A stretch of 64,000 nt of DNA from a virus, in the IMG/VR virus record IMGVR_UViG_3300017992_000019, positions 30,892-94,891 of that record; one strand, 5' to 3'. Under the pieces are notes generated by a model, which saw only the letters and a program-made list of their open reading frames with translations, was not told the DNA's origin and did not search any database. This document shows positions 7,387 to 16,463 of the stretch, piece after piece. Each line of letters opens with the position of its first letter. Positions within the stretch are counted from its first letter, which is position 1. The position numbers and the translations under genes were made by a program.

Positions 7387-10041
7387 GTGGCGCTCACGAA
7401 AGTCGGTCTAGGCGCGGAAATCAACGTCAACCCGCGAGGAGCGGTCAAGGGCATGGGACAGGCCCGGGATGCAATGGGCCGTTTCACAAAGTCGACGGGC
7501 GACGCGACAGCCGCGATCGGCCGGACCGAGTCGGCCGCGACTCGTGCCGCGCAGAGAATCGGGCAGGCTTTCGTCAAGGCCGGCGACAAGATTGACAAGT
7601 TCGGGCAGTCAATGCGTTCCGTTGCAATGGCGACGGCCGGAGCAACGGTCGTCGTCGGCGCCGGCGTCAAGCAAGCGGCCGACTTTGAACAAGGCATGGC
7701 CGATCTCGGTGCCGTTGTTGTTGCCGGTAAGAATCCCCCGGCCGACGCAATGGAGCAACTCACGGCGAAAGCTAAAGAGATGGGGATCATCACCGCTTTC
7801 TCCGCGAGCGAAGCGGCCGACGCAATGCAAGAGCTCGCTCGAGCCGGTGCGACTGTCGAGGAGAATGTCGGCGGGATCAAGGGAGTGCTCGACCTCGCGG
7901 CCGCGGGGAACGTGTCGTATCAAGAATCGGCAATGATCGTCGCCAATATCACCCGGGCAATGGGACGATCGTTCAAAGACTCGACGCAACTTGCCGACGT
8001 GCTCGCAATGACCTCGGCGCGGACCAATGTCACCGTGACCTCACTCGGCGACGCGTTCCGATACGCGGCGCCGCAAGCGAAAGTCATGGGCATGAGTGCC
8101 GAGGAAACCGCGGCCGTGCTCGGAAAGCTCGGCGACGCGGGTCTCAAGGGATCGATCGGCGGCACCTCCTTTACAAACATGATGGTCAAGCTCACGAAAC
8201 CGAGTGAGAAAGCCAAAAAGATAATGAAGAAGTTTCGGATCGAGCTCGAGAATACCGACGGCACTCTCAAGCCGATCTCCGATATCGTCGGGCAGTTTTC
8301 GTCAAAGCTCAAAGGCATGACAAGCTCGGTTGATCGCGCGGCGATCATGACCGAGATTTTCGGGATCCGCGGACAAAAGGCGTTCGCCGCACTCATGCAA
8401 GCCGGCGAGCAATCGATCGCCGAAATGGTTTCGGATCTCGAGCAAGCCTCCGGCGTCGCCGACAAGATGGCGCAAACCCGTCTCGCCTCTCTCAAGGGGC
8501 AACTCAAAATGATGGCGGCATCGGTCGAGGGTCTCTCGATCGAATTGTTTTCGGGACTCGGCGAGGGAATGCGAGGCACGGTCACCGAGGCAACGGCGGG
8601 TCTCAATAACATTCTGTATGCCGTGCAAGGTCTCAAGGCGGCACAAAAGGAGGGAGCGGATCAACAGGCGGTTGTCAACAAGTTGACCGAAAAATACGGC
8701 GAGACTGTCGTTGCAGTCGCACAGGGGATCATGGACGCGATCCAGTTTATGAAAGACGCTTGGAACGCGGTCGTCGACACGATCAAGTCGGTTGGCCGGG
8801 CGCTCGAGTCGGTGCTCGGCAAGCGAGGCGTTCGGGTGCTCGTCGGGATCATTGGCAAGGTGACCATGCTCGCGGCCGTGATTGCACCGATCGCCGCGGT
8901 GCTCGCCGGGATCGCGTTTGTGCTCAAGGCGGTCGTGTGGCCGGCGATTATCAAGACCGGCAAGATCGTCAACTCGACTTTCGGGAAGTGGCTGATCCTC
9001 CTCACTCTCGTCGCAAAGTTCATCGGAGACGTGAGCGAGAAAGCCGGCAAGAAAGACGCGGCCGTGCAAGCGAGGATCGATCGACTCCGGTCTCGGAACG
9101 CGGAGCGACAAAAGCTCTATGCTTGGAAAGCGTCGCGGGCCGACAGGGCGGCGGATAGTGCGAGACTTGCATCGGCTGAAAAGACATTCCAGCGAGCGCA
9201 ACAATTGCGAGATCGAGGTTCCATAAGCGAGGCGCATTTCGCGAATCAGAAAAAGATCTATGCCTCCGAAGTCGATCGACATTCCTCAACGAGCTATGAG
9301 CACCAAACTCTCAAGGCCGTCGAAATGGCGCAGACCGCGGGCGACAAGTACCAAGAGGTCGCGCAAGGCGCGGTCGACGCCGCGGGCACCGCGTCGGAGG
9401 CATGGGTCAAGGGCGCCGGCGACGTCAAGAATGGAGTCGCGCAGATCACCGCGGCCGAGGAGGAGCTCGCCGACGAGCACACCGGGTTGATCGGTCTTTT
9501 CGTTGACGGTTGGGATCTGATCACCGACGGCGCCGTGCTCGCGTATGAGGGTCTCGGCGGCACGACCGAGAGGGTCAAGCAACAACGGATCGAAATGATG
9601 CTCCTCAACAAGGAGTATGATCGCCTCGCGGCCAAGTGGTCGAGGCGCACCGGTGAATTTCGAGCGCCGGGCGCGCTAGATGTTTTGGGGCAAATGGTAC
9701 ATGAGGCAATGGAGGAGGGGCGGATCAAGGGCGAAATGGAACGCGAAAAGGAGCTCATGCGGATCGAGAAACAAAAGGAGAGGGACAAGAGAGAGCAAGA
9801 GGAATGGACAAAAGAGTTTCATGGAAAGTTCGACGATTGGGCGAAAGCTCAACGCGAGGCCGAGACAAACGTCAACATCAAAAACACGATGTGTCTTGAC
9901 GGCAAGGCGGTCTCATGGGCTCTCACGAAACAGCAACAGGAGATCCAGCAACGGGCCGGCGCGAAGTCGACCAAGTATCAGCAAACCCTTTCGCGGCAAC
10001 ACGGCGCACTCCCGGGCACGGTCAACGTGAGCTCGTCGTAA
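7387..10041 (+). CDS. Tail tape measure protein
   Basis: 884 residues from a GTG with AGGAGG just upstream. Residues about 80-330 match the TP901 tape-measure core: FEQGMADLGAVV, an EMGIITAFSASEAADAMQELA helix, the YAAPQAKVMGMSAEETAAVLG repeat and FGIRGQKAFAALM. A hydrophobic segment lies about residues 480-535 (VLVGIIGKVTMLAAVIAPIAAVLAGIAF and following), as expected for the part that enters the host membrane. The last 300 residues are helical and charged. The protein sets tail length and fills the tube. At roughly 1.5 angstrom per residue it would give a tail of about 130 nm. Confidence 0.92.
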   Translation: MALTKVGLGAEINVNPRGAVKGMGQARDAMGRFTKSTGDATAAIGRTESAATRAAQRIGQAFVKAGDKIDKFGQSMRSVAMATAGATVVVGAGVKQAADFEQGMADLGAVVVAGKNPPADAMEQLTAKAKEMGIITAFSASEAADAMQELARAGATVEENVGGIKGVLDLAAAGNVSYQESAMIVANITRAMGRSFKDSTQLADVLAMTSARTNVTVTSLGDAFRYAAPQAKVMGMSAEETAAVLGKLGDAGLKGSIGGTSFTNMMVKLTKPSEKAKKIMKKFRIELENTDGTLKPISDIVGQFSSKLKGMTSSVDRAAIMTEIFGIRGQKAFAALMQAGEQSIAEMVSDLEQASGVADKMAQTRLASLKGQLKMMAASVEGLSIELFSGLGEGMRGTVTEATAGLNNILYAVQGLKAAQKEGADQQAVVNKLTEKYGETVVAVAQGIMDAIQFMKDAWNAVVDTIKSVGRALESVLGKRGVRVLVGIIGKVTMLAAVIAPIAAVLAGIAFVLKAVVWPAIIKTGKIVNSTFGKWLILLTLVAKFIGDVSEKAGKKDAAVQARIDRLRSRNAERQKLYAWKASRADRAADSARLASAEKTFQRAQQLRDRGSISEAHFANQKKIYASEVDRHSSTSYEHQTLKAVEMAQTAGDKYQEVAQGAVDAAGTASEAWVKGAGDVKNGVAQITAAEEELADEHTGLIGLFVDGWDLITDGAVLAYEGLGGTTERVKQQRIEMMLLNKEYDRLAAKWSRRTGEFRAPGALDVLGQMVHEAMEEGRIKGEMEREKELMRIEKQKERDKREQEEWTKEFHGKFDDWAKAQREAETNVNIKNTMCLDGKAVSWALTKQQQEIQQRAGAKSTKYQQTLSRQHGALPGTVNVSSS

Positions 10042-10051
10042 GGAGAGGACA

Positions 10052-10837
10052 ATGCCGGGTATAAAATTCAAGTTGCCGGAGCTCGAGAGTTGGTTCCTTG
10101 CCAACGACGAAACCCTCGAGGAGTTTCAAGGGCAGTTTCCCCCGCAGGATATCGCGCACGAAATCACCGCGGCGTGGGGCGAGGATACGGCACTCAACCG
10201 GCAACACACGATCCTTTCGTTTCTGCACGGCAACGCGGAGACGCTCTCATTCCAGGCGAGGCTTTACGCGCTCGACGCGCTCGACGACGTAACAAAGCGT
10301 TTCAAGATGCTCGTCGGTTGGGTGAAACGAGATCCCGATCTGAAACGACCTCCGATCCTGCAATTCTGGATCGGGAACGCGGCCGTGAGTTTTCGCCGGT
10401 GCATCCTCGAGGCCGTGACCGGGATCGTGTATCACAGTTTCCGAAACGACGGGAGCCCGCGCGATATCGAATTTACCCTCAACTTGCGCGAGTATCACCC
10501 TTATGAGTTTGTGTTTCAGACACCCGGCGAGACAGGTCAAACCCGATACCACCGGGCCCGGTTGCACGATTACTATGAATGGCTCGCGCAACGCGAATAC
10601 CGCGATCCCATGAAAGGGATCCAGATCCGCAACGCGCACCCGGACAAGCCAAACTTGCAACCGGCCGATGTCGTCGTAATGCCGAGCAAGGATAATCTCG
10701 AGACCGGGTCGCCGGCGCCGAGCTCGATCGCATTGTCAACCGCTTTCGGCCGGGCCGACACTCCGCAACGGTCGCTCCGGCTTTCGACATTTGACTCGAG
10801 AAATCGATCTTTCACCTCGTTGATCCAAGGAGTTTGA
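10052..10837 (+). CDS. LysM-like baseplate hub adaptor
   Basis: 261 residues. The start KFKLPELESWFL, then FQGQFPPQDIAHEI and QHTILSFLHGNAETLSFQARLYA, matches the CIS tube/LysM adaptor type (T4 gp53-like, Afp7-like) in which a GQFPP motif opens the first domain. The segment around residues 170-215 (YYEWLAQREYRDPMKGIQIRNAHP and PADVVVMPS) is LysM-like. These proteins clamp the central hub to the tube and wedges. The gene sits between tape measure and gpD-like hub, as expected. The C-terminal 50 residues are serine/threonine-rich and unassigned. Confidence 0.75.
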   Translation: MPGIKFKLPELESWFLANDETLEEFQGQFPPQDIAHEITAAWGEDTALNRQHTILSFLHGNAETLSFQARLYALDALDDVTKRFKMLVGWVKRDPDLKRPPILQFWIGNAAVSFRRCILEAVTGIVYHSFRNDGSPRDIEFTLNLREYHPYEFVFQTPGETGQTRYHRARLHDYYEWLAQREYRDPMKGIQIRNAHPDKPNLQPADVVVMPSKDNLETGSPAPSSIALSTAFGRADTPQRSLRLSTFDSRNRSFTSLIQGV

Positions 10838-10838
10838 A

Positions 10839-12053
10839 GTGCCCGAGCTCGCAATACGACCCGACCCGTCGCCGAATTTCAATATTCGGGTGCAGGGGTA
10901 TAAGCTCGATCAGCGGGTCTTGCAATTTATCAAGACGGTCGAGGTCGAGCGTTCGGATTCGATCGTCGATCAATGCAAAATTTCGATGGTCGATCCCAAC
11001 GGGATCGTTTCGAGCTCGAAAGTGTTTGCACCCGGCAACGAGATCGAGATCGACGTAGGTTGGAAAAACCTGTTGAACGTGGGCCGCTTTATTCTCATGC
11101 CGGCGAAAGTCTCGTTTCCGCTCGACGGAAACCAGACATACGATATCACCGGTTACAGCCGCGACTTTTTTCTCGGCGAGTCTCGGCCGGAGACGGGGAA
11201 CGCGATCCCTCAAAAGAAAGGACAGAAACGAGATCACCCTACGATGTGGGAGGATGCGACGGTCGAGGAGATTCTCGAGTCGATCGCGGAGCGTTGGGGA
11301 TTGACTCTTGAGGTCGACCCGGTGAAAATTCAACCCGGGAATATCATTCAAGGCGCGAAAACAACCGACCTCGAATTTCTGCATATCCTCTCGAATCTTT
11401 CGGGCATGGTTTTCTGGATCGATTATGATCCATACGGTGAGGGGAAAGGGTGGTATCTGCATTTCAGAGACAGCGACAAAGTCTACCAAGAACAGATCCC
11501 GATGAGGAAATACCAGTACAACGCGGGCGACAAGTCGACGCTCCTCAACTTCGAGCCCGACGTTTTGTTTCAATCGCATTGGACTCAACTAAGAGTGCAA
11601 GCGGCAATTCGGCACCCGTTGCTCGGCGTGATCGGGAACGAGGATGTGCTCGTCGCGGTCGATAGCAAGACGGCCGAGGGTTGGGAGATCGCTTATGAGG
11701 GTGAGCTCCTCGAGCAGATACCCGACGACGTCGAGGATCCGTCGGCCGAGGCGGTCAAGATCCTGATCGGTGATTACAGTTTCCGAGTGATCCCCTATCA
11801 GGAGATCAAGAGTCGAGCCGACCTCGAGGTATGGGCGCTCGGTTGGTTTGCTCGCAATCGAAACGAATTCATAGTCGGCAACGGCGCGGTGATCGGGGAT
11901 CCCGAGCTCGACTGTCGGCAAATACATGAGCTCCGCGGTCTCGGCCCGATGTTCGACGGGCGGTATTACTTCTCGAGAGTGCGACACCTCCTCGAGGCCG
12001 ATCGGACTTATCAATGCGAGTTCACCGCTCGCAAGGTGCTTCCGGGGTTATAA
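10839..12053 (+). CDS. Baseplate hub protein (gpD / gp27-like)
   Basis: 404 residues from a GTG one base after the previous stop. The N-terminal half shows the gpD/VgrG pattern: FIKTVEVERSDSIVDQCKISMVD, FAPGNEIEIDVGW, a YDITGYSRDFFLGESRPE strand pair, then TVEEILESIAERWGLTLEV and TDLEFLHILSNLSGMVFWID. The last part is a beta domain ending in YQCEFTARKV. The trimeric hub links the tube to the spike encoded immediately downstream. Confidence 0.85.
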   Translation: MPELAIRPDPSPNFNIRVQGYKLDQRVLQFIKTVEVERSDSIVDQCKISMVDPNGIVSSSKVFAPGNEIEIDVGWKNLLNVGRFILMPAKVSFPLDGNQTYDITGYSRDFFLGESRPETGNAIPQKKGQKRDHPTMWEDATVEEILESIAERWGLTLEVDPVKIQPGNIIQGAKTTDLEFLHILSNLSGMVFWIDYDPYGEGKGWYLHFRDSDKVYQEQIPMRKYQYNAGDKSTLLNFEPDVLFQSHWTQLRVQAAIRHPLLGVIGNEDVLVAVDSKTAEGWEIAYEGELLEQIPDDVEDPSAEAVKILIGDYSFRVIPYQEIKSRADLEVWALGWFARNRNEFIVGNGAVIGDPELDCRQIHELRGLGPMFDGRYYFSRVRHLLEADRTYQCEFTARKVLPGL

Positions 12054-12947
12054 ATGGCACGGTGGGAACGATATCTTGCAAGAGTAGTTGCCAACGACGA
12101 CGAGGCGAAGCGCGGCCGGATCCGGGTTGTGTGTCCCGACTTTACCGGGGATTCCGATAAGCAACTCCCGATCTGGATCGAGCCGGCTTACGATTGGGGT
12201 TGGTTTGTCGTGCCGGACGTCGACGAGCTCGTCGAGATCGAAGTGCTCGAGCAACAGGAAACCGACGACGTCATCGGTCAAAGCTCGGTTGTCAACCCGG
12301 TGATCAAGTGGCGCCAGAAACGCGAGTATCACGTCGAGGAGATCAAAGCAGGGATCGAGAAAGACGTTCCGATTCCACCGACGCCGGTGCATGAGGATTT
12401 CACCGCGAGCAATTACGGCAAGCGGAGAGGATTTGCGACCCCAAACGGTCACGTGCTCATGTTCGACGACACCGAGGGCTCGCAACAGATCAACTTGACA
12501 TGGCACGCGCTCGAGGGAGACGAGGACAAATACTCGTTTCTTTCTTTCCTGCCCGACGGGTCAATCGTGCTCGGCAACAAGAAAGGGTCAATGATCTTTC
12601 TGAACGCCGAGGCCGGCGAGGTGAGCATAATCGACGAGCACGGCAACCTGATCTCGAGCAACGCCGACGGCATGAAAATGATCGACGCGACCGGCAACGT
12701 GATCGAGCTCAAGGATCAAGCGGTGCAAGTGCTCGGGCAAGGTTCGGTCGTGATCAACTGCAAGACGGCGCAACTCAAGGCCGGTGCCGTCGAGCTCGGC
12801 GACGGGGCCGACACTCCGGTCATGAGGGGCGACGATTGGAAACTTTGGGCCGAGAATCACATTCACGCAACCGGAGTCGGGCCGTCGGATAAACCGACGG
12901 TTCCTCCTCCGGCGACGATATTGTCGACGGTGGTCAAAACGAAATGA
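12054..12947 (+). CDS. Baseplate central spike (gpV-like, OB-fold plus beta-helix)
   Basis: 297 residues. The first 90 residues form the OB-fold opening typical of gpV/gp5: RYLARVVANDDEAKRGRIRV, then LPIWIEPAYDWGWFVVPDVDELVEIEV. Residues about 140-270 are short repeats (GSMIFLNAEAGEVSIIDEHG, GNLISSNADGMKMIDATGN) that fit a trimeric beta-helix spike. It ends in a WKLWAENHIHATGVGPS segment, as in gpV-type spikes. It punctures the outer envelope during contraction. Confidence 0.85.
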   Translation: MARWERYLARVVANDDEAKRGRIRVVCPDFTGDSDKQLPIWIEPAYDWGWFVVPDVDELVEIEVLEQQETDDVIGQSSVVNPVIKWRQKREYHVEEIKAGIEKDVPIPPTPVHEDFTASNYGKRRGFATPNGHVLMFDDTEGSQQINLTWHALEGDEDKYSFLSFLPDGSIVLGNKKGSMIFLNAEAGEVSIIDEHGNLISSNADGMKMIDATGNVIELKDQAVQVLGQGSVVINCKTAQLKAGAVELGDGADTPVMRGDDWKLWAENHIHATGVGPSDKPTVPPPATILSTVVKTK

Positions 12948-12956
12948 GCGGAGACC

Positions 12957-13310
12957 ATGACCGAGAGCAAGTGCGCTATACCGGCAATCCCGATTCCGCC
13001 GTTGCCGATCCCGGTGCCTCCGGCGATCCCGGCCGTGCCGGCGATCCCCTCGATCCCCGCGCTCCCGGTTGGGATCCCTCCGATCCCTCTCCCGCCGTTG
13101 CCGATTCCGCCGTTGCCGATCCCGGTGCCTCCGGCCGTACCACCGATCCCGGCGATCCCTTCGATCCCGGTGCTTCCGGTTGGGATCCCTCCGATCCCTC
13201 TCCCACCGTTGCCGATTCCACCGTTGCCAGTTCCGATCCCTCCGGCCGTGCCTCCTATCCCGGCAATACCGGCGATCCCGTTGTTGCCTCCTTGTCCGCT
13301 GGATCCGTGA
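12957..13310 (+). CDS. Proline-rich repeat protein next to the spike
   Basis: 117 residues, 52 of them proline (44%), with nearly all other residues Ile, Leu, Val or Ala. Three repeats of 37 residues begin at residues 13, 50 and 87 with (I)PPLP(I/V)P; the DNA period is 111 bases. The only cysteines are at residues 6 and 113, near the two ends. The start ATG has GGAG upstream and the stop lies inside the next gene's ribosome-binding region. The sequence predicts extended polyproline-II or beta structure with no charge in the core. It sits where some tails encode the PAAR-type spike tip, so a needle-tip or spike-shaft role is a reasonable guess only. Confidence 0.75.
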   Translation: MTESKCAIPAIPIPPLPIPVPPAIPAVPAIPSIPALPVGIPPIPLPPLPIPPLPIPVPPAVPPIPAIPSIPVLPVGIPPIPLPPLPIPPLPVPIPPAVPPIPAIPAIPLLPPCPLDP

Positions 13311-13320
13311 GGAGGTGACC

Positions 13321-13887
13321 GTGCTCGATCAGACAAAGCTCGAGACTGAATTCCGAAAGCTCATGGATCCCGACTACGGCGGGTTCGTGGGTTTCCCACC
13401 GACCAAAGACGACGCCGGCGACGCATTCGCCGACGCATACGACGCCTATGCGACCGACGCGGTCGACGAGAGCGGCGATCCGGTCGTGACCGTCAACAAG
13501 GCAGGCTTTGCCGGCATACTCAAGGCCGGGCTCGGGCCCAACCTCCCGGCCTCGGCGGCGGCGCAAATTTTCGACGATGCTTTCGTCGCATTTTGGACCG
13601 GGGGAATCTTTGCAATCGGAACGCCTCCTCAAGGAATTCCGCCTTGCCCGAATAACCCGTCGACGCCGATGGTCACCGAGGTGTCAAGTCTTGTTTCGAC
13701 GATCACGACCGGGATGCTCAAGGGATTGCTCGAGACGGAATTTGCGATCTTGACCGACAACGGCGCGGCGAAAGCGGCCGCGCTTGCCGGGTGGTTTCAT
13801 GCCGCGACAACGACCGCGATCTTTGTTTTGATCACAGGGGTTGACGGAGTAGGTTCAGGAGTGACTAACCTATGCACGATCACATGA
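13321..13887 (+). CDS. Baseplate-region hypothetical protein
   Basis: 188 residues from GTG with GAGGAGGTGA upstream. The N-terminal half is acidic and helical (DAFADAYDAYATDAVDE); the middle is Gly/Pro-rich with IFAIGTPPQGIPPCPNNP; the C-terminal third is hydrophobic, alanine-rich and could form a helical hairpin (LAGWFHAATTTAIFVLITG). Related-looking proteins with a GTPPQGIPP segment occur beside gp25-type wedges in other contractile systems, but I cannot name a family. Upstream in-frame codons overlap the proline-rich gene and translate to low-complexity Ser/Arg, so the start is here. Confidence 0.6.
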   Translation: MLDQTKLETEFRKLMDPDYGGFVGFPPTKDDAGDAFADAYDAYATDAVDESGDPVVTVNKAGFAGILKAGLGPNLPASAAAQIFDDAFVAFWTGGIFAIGTPPQGIPPCPNNPSTPMVTEVSSLVSTITTGMLKGLLETEFAILTDNGAAKAAALAGWFHAATTTAIFVLITGVDGVGSGVTNLCTIT

Positions 13888-13896
13888 GGTGAGGAA

Positions 13897-14277
13897 ATGC
13901 CGAAGGGTCTAAAATTGCCGGTGGGTGTCGACGCGACGGGCGGGCTTGCGATCGTCGAGAGCGAGGAGCAAAACCAGAACGTGATCTTTTGCGCGCTCGC
14001 CGACTGCGACAACGACAACGCATTTCAGCAAGACCTCGGGATCGGCGCCGACATGATTTTCGATTTGCAAGACGAGCGAGTGAGAGCTCGCATTATCAAC
14101 AGGGTGCTCGACGCTTTCGATACCTTTGAGGCGCAACACCGATTCAAGCTCCGCACCGATTCGATCCGATGGACCGAGGACGGGGAGACCGGCGAGCTCA
14201 AGCTCGAGTTTCTCTACCACGATCTCGAGAGCGACGAGGAGCAAGCGTTCGCCCGGAATTTCCAGTCGACTAAGTAG
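13897..14277 (+). CDS. Baseplate wedge protein (gp25 / gpW-like lysozyme-fold)
   Basis: 126 residues, the normal size of gp25-like wedge proteins. It shows the family pattern DNDNAFQQDLGIGADMIFDLQDERVRARIINRVLDAFDTFEAQHRFKL, in which a helix with conserved arginines precedes short C-terminal strands (KLEFLYHDLES). gp25 joins the sheath's first ring to the baseplate wedges. Its placement just before baseplate J agrees. Confidence 0.8.
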   Translation: MPKGLKLPVGVDATGGLAIVESEEQNQNVIFCALADCDNDNAFQQDLGIGADMIFDLQDERVRARIINRVLDAFDTFEAQHRFKLRTDSIRWTEDGETGELKLEFLYHDLESDEEQAFARNFQSTK

Positions 14278-14288
14278 GAGGCGAGGCA

Positions 14289-16451
14289 ATGCCAACGACG
14301 ATCACGATCCCCGACTTCGATTTCTCGGGCTTTTATTACGGACAGATTCTCGACGCTCTGATCGACTACAAGCGCCGCAACTTACCCGAGCACACCGACG
14401 AGAGCGAGTATGATGCGCTGATCCAGATCCTCCGAGCGTTCGCACTCGTCGGTCACCTCAACAACGTCTTGATCGATCTCGTTGCCAATGAGTCGACACT
14501 CCCGACGGCAAAGCTCACCGAGACGGTGCGAAACATGCTCCGACTGATCGACTATGAGCTCGCGACCGCGTCGCCGGCGCAAGTCGATCTCGTTTGGGAG
14601 CTCTCGAAAGTCTTTACCACGGCCGCGACGTTGATCAACGAGGGGGCCCAGGCCGCGACCGAGAGGACCGGCACCGAGTCGCCGGTATGGTTTGAGGTGC
14701 TCACCGCGCTCGAGATCGCCCGGTCGGATCAACTCTCAAAAGTGTTCGCCTTGCAGGGCACGACCTACACCGATTACACCGACGAGGCAAATTCCCAAAC
14801 GACGCCGGCCGACGATTGGGATCCGTGGTCGAGCGGTCCGAGCAACGGCGACGCGATCTATTTCGGGCACTCCGATCTCATGTGGGATCAGCTCGGGTTA
14901 TGGCTCACGACTGTCGCGGCCGGGATCAGTGGGGTATGGGAGTATTACGACGGCGAGTATCGAAAGGAAAATCCCTCGAGCGTGAGCGAGGTCGCCGGGC
15001 AACTCGAGTTCGATCTCACAAGTTACCTCGGGAGCTCCAACCGGGCCGGAACGCAGATCAGGATCCAACTCAACGAAACGACGGCATACGAGGACACGAT
15101 CGTTATATGGACCGGCACGATCAACAAGGCCGTGACCAGTTTTCTCGGGCAAGTCACACCGAGCACGGATCCCGAGGATTATTCTGTCGGGTCGGCATGG
15201 GAGGAGCTCGACGATCTCGACGACGGCACCTCGGATCTTACTTCCAACGGCGACGTGACTTTCACCTTGCCGCAAGGTCTCCTTGCCAATTGGCGCAAGA
15301 CGACAGTCAACAACGTCGAGGCATATTGGTTGCGGTATCGCGTGATCGAAGCGTCCGCGGTTACTCTCCCGACGATCCAGTATGCGAGGATCGATCAGGG
15401 GAAGCAATACGCGCTCACGCCGGCGACGCAAGGCCGGTCGATCGTCGAGACGGCGCTCGCGAGCTCCGACGGCGCCGCAAACCAGGAATTCGAGACGACG
15501 AAAGACTACTATGTCAACGGCACAATGGAGGCCGACGTTGACGGGGAGGCGTGGTCACTCGTTGACAATTTTCTGACAAGCACGCCGACGTCGAAACACT
15601 TTCGCGTCGTGATCAGCGGCAACGACCGAGCGACGATCGTGTTCGGCGACGGTGTCAACGGCAGGATCCCACCGGTCGGGGTTGGTAATATCGACGCGAC
15701 CTACCGATACCTACCGAGCGGCAAGACCGACGGCAATGTCGGTTCCGACACGATCACGGTCAACAAGTCGGGCGTGACCTACGTCAACAAGGTTTGGAAT
15801 CCGAGACCCGCGGCCGGGTGGTCGGAGGCCGAGGGCGCCGACGAGGAATCCCTCGAGCGTGCCAAGATTGCCGGGCCGGCGTCTCTCCGCACCGGAACGA
15901 TCGCGGTCGGGCCGGGCGACGTTGAGACCTTGACGAAAAACTACGTCGACGACGACGGGGCCCGGCCGTTTTCGAGAGCGAAAGCGATCGAGGAGGGTTT
16001 CGGGCCCAAGACGATCGAGCTCATTGTCGTCGCCTCGGGAGGAGCACAGGCAACCAATTCGCAGATCGAAAACCTCGAGGAGTATTTCAACGGGAATCAA
16101 TACACGCACCCACCGGTCGAAAAGCATATCGTTGCAAATCAGGAGGTGCGCGTTGTCAATTTCACCGAGAAAGTGATCGACATTGAGGCAACGGTGCACG
16201 GGTTGGTCACGCTCGAGACGATCGAGAATCGTCTCGCGGCCGTATTCCAGCCGGAGGCACTCAAGGCCGACGGGGTTTCGTATGAGTGGGAATTCGGCGA
16301 GGAGGTTCCGACCTCGAGGATCATACATGAGATTTTCGAGGTCTCGGAAAATATCACGCGGGTTGACCTCACGACACCCGCGTCGAACGTCGCACTTCAA
16401 ACCCGGGAGCTCCCGGTTTTGGGAACGCTTACGATCACGATTGTCGAATAG
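14289..16451 (+). CDS. Baseplate J-like protein (gp6-like wedge)
   Basis: 720 residues. The N-terminus has the characteristic DFSGFYYGQILDALIDYKRRNLPEHTDE opening and the PTAKLTETVRNMLRLIDYEL helix. Later come a beta region with IVFGDGVNGRIPPVG, TYRYLPSGKTDGNVG and the RTGTIAVGPGDVETL segment, all typical of baseplate J. The C-terminal 150 residues (QIENLEEYFNG and beyond) match the usual end domain. It forms the inner wedge ring of the baseplate. Confidence 0.88.
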   Translation: MPTTITIPDFDFSGFYYGQILDALIDYKRRNLPEHTDESEYDALIQILRAFALVGHLNNVLIDLVANESTLPTAKLTETVRNMLRLIDYELATASPAQVDLVWELSKVFTTAATLINEGAQAATERTGTESPVWFEVLTALEIARSDQLSKVFALQGTTYTDYTDEANSQTTPADDWDPWSSGPSNGDAIYFGHSDLMWDQLGLWLTTVAAGISGVWEYYDGEYRKENPSSVSEVAGQLEFDLTSYLGSSNRAGTQIRIQLNETTAYEDTIVIWTGTINKAVTSFLGQVTPSTDPEDYSVGSAWEELDDLDDGTSDLTSNGDVTFTLPQGLLANWRKTTVNNVEAYWLRYRVIEASAVTLPTIQYARIDQGKQYALTPATQGRSIVETALASSDGAANQEFETTKDYYVNGTMEADVDGEAWSLVDNFLTSTPTSKHFRVVISGNDRATIVFGDGVNGRIPPVGVGNIDATYRYLPSGKTDGNVGSDTITVNKSGVTYVNKVWNPRPAAGWSEAEGADEESLERAKIAGPASLRTGTIAVGPGDVETLTKNYVDDDGARPFSRAKAIEEGFGPKTIELIVVASGGAQATNSQIENLEEYFNGNQYTHPPVEKHIVANQEVRVVNFTEKVIDIEATVHGLVTLETIENRLAAVFQPEALKADGVSYEWEFGEEVPTSRIIHEIFEVSENITRVDLTTPASNVALQTRELPVLGTLTITIVE

Positions 16452-16463
16452 GAGGATCGGTCA

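Noticed and set aside
13069-13320. Upstream extension of the 13321 gene
   Set aside because: It would translate the proline-rich gene in another frame as Ser/Arg low complexity; GTG 13321 has a strong ribosome-binding site.
12863-13336. Glycine-rich minus-strand frame resembling a collagen-like or fibroin-like protein
   Set aside because: It is the antisense of the proline-rich repeat gene; the sense strand has a start, a ribosome-binding site and the right codon bias.
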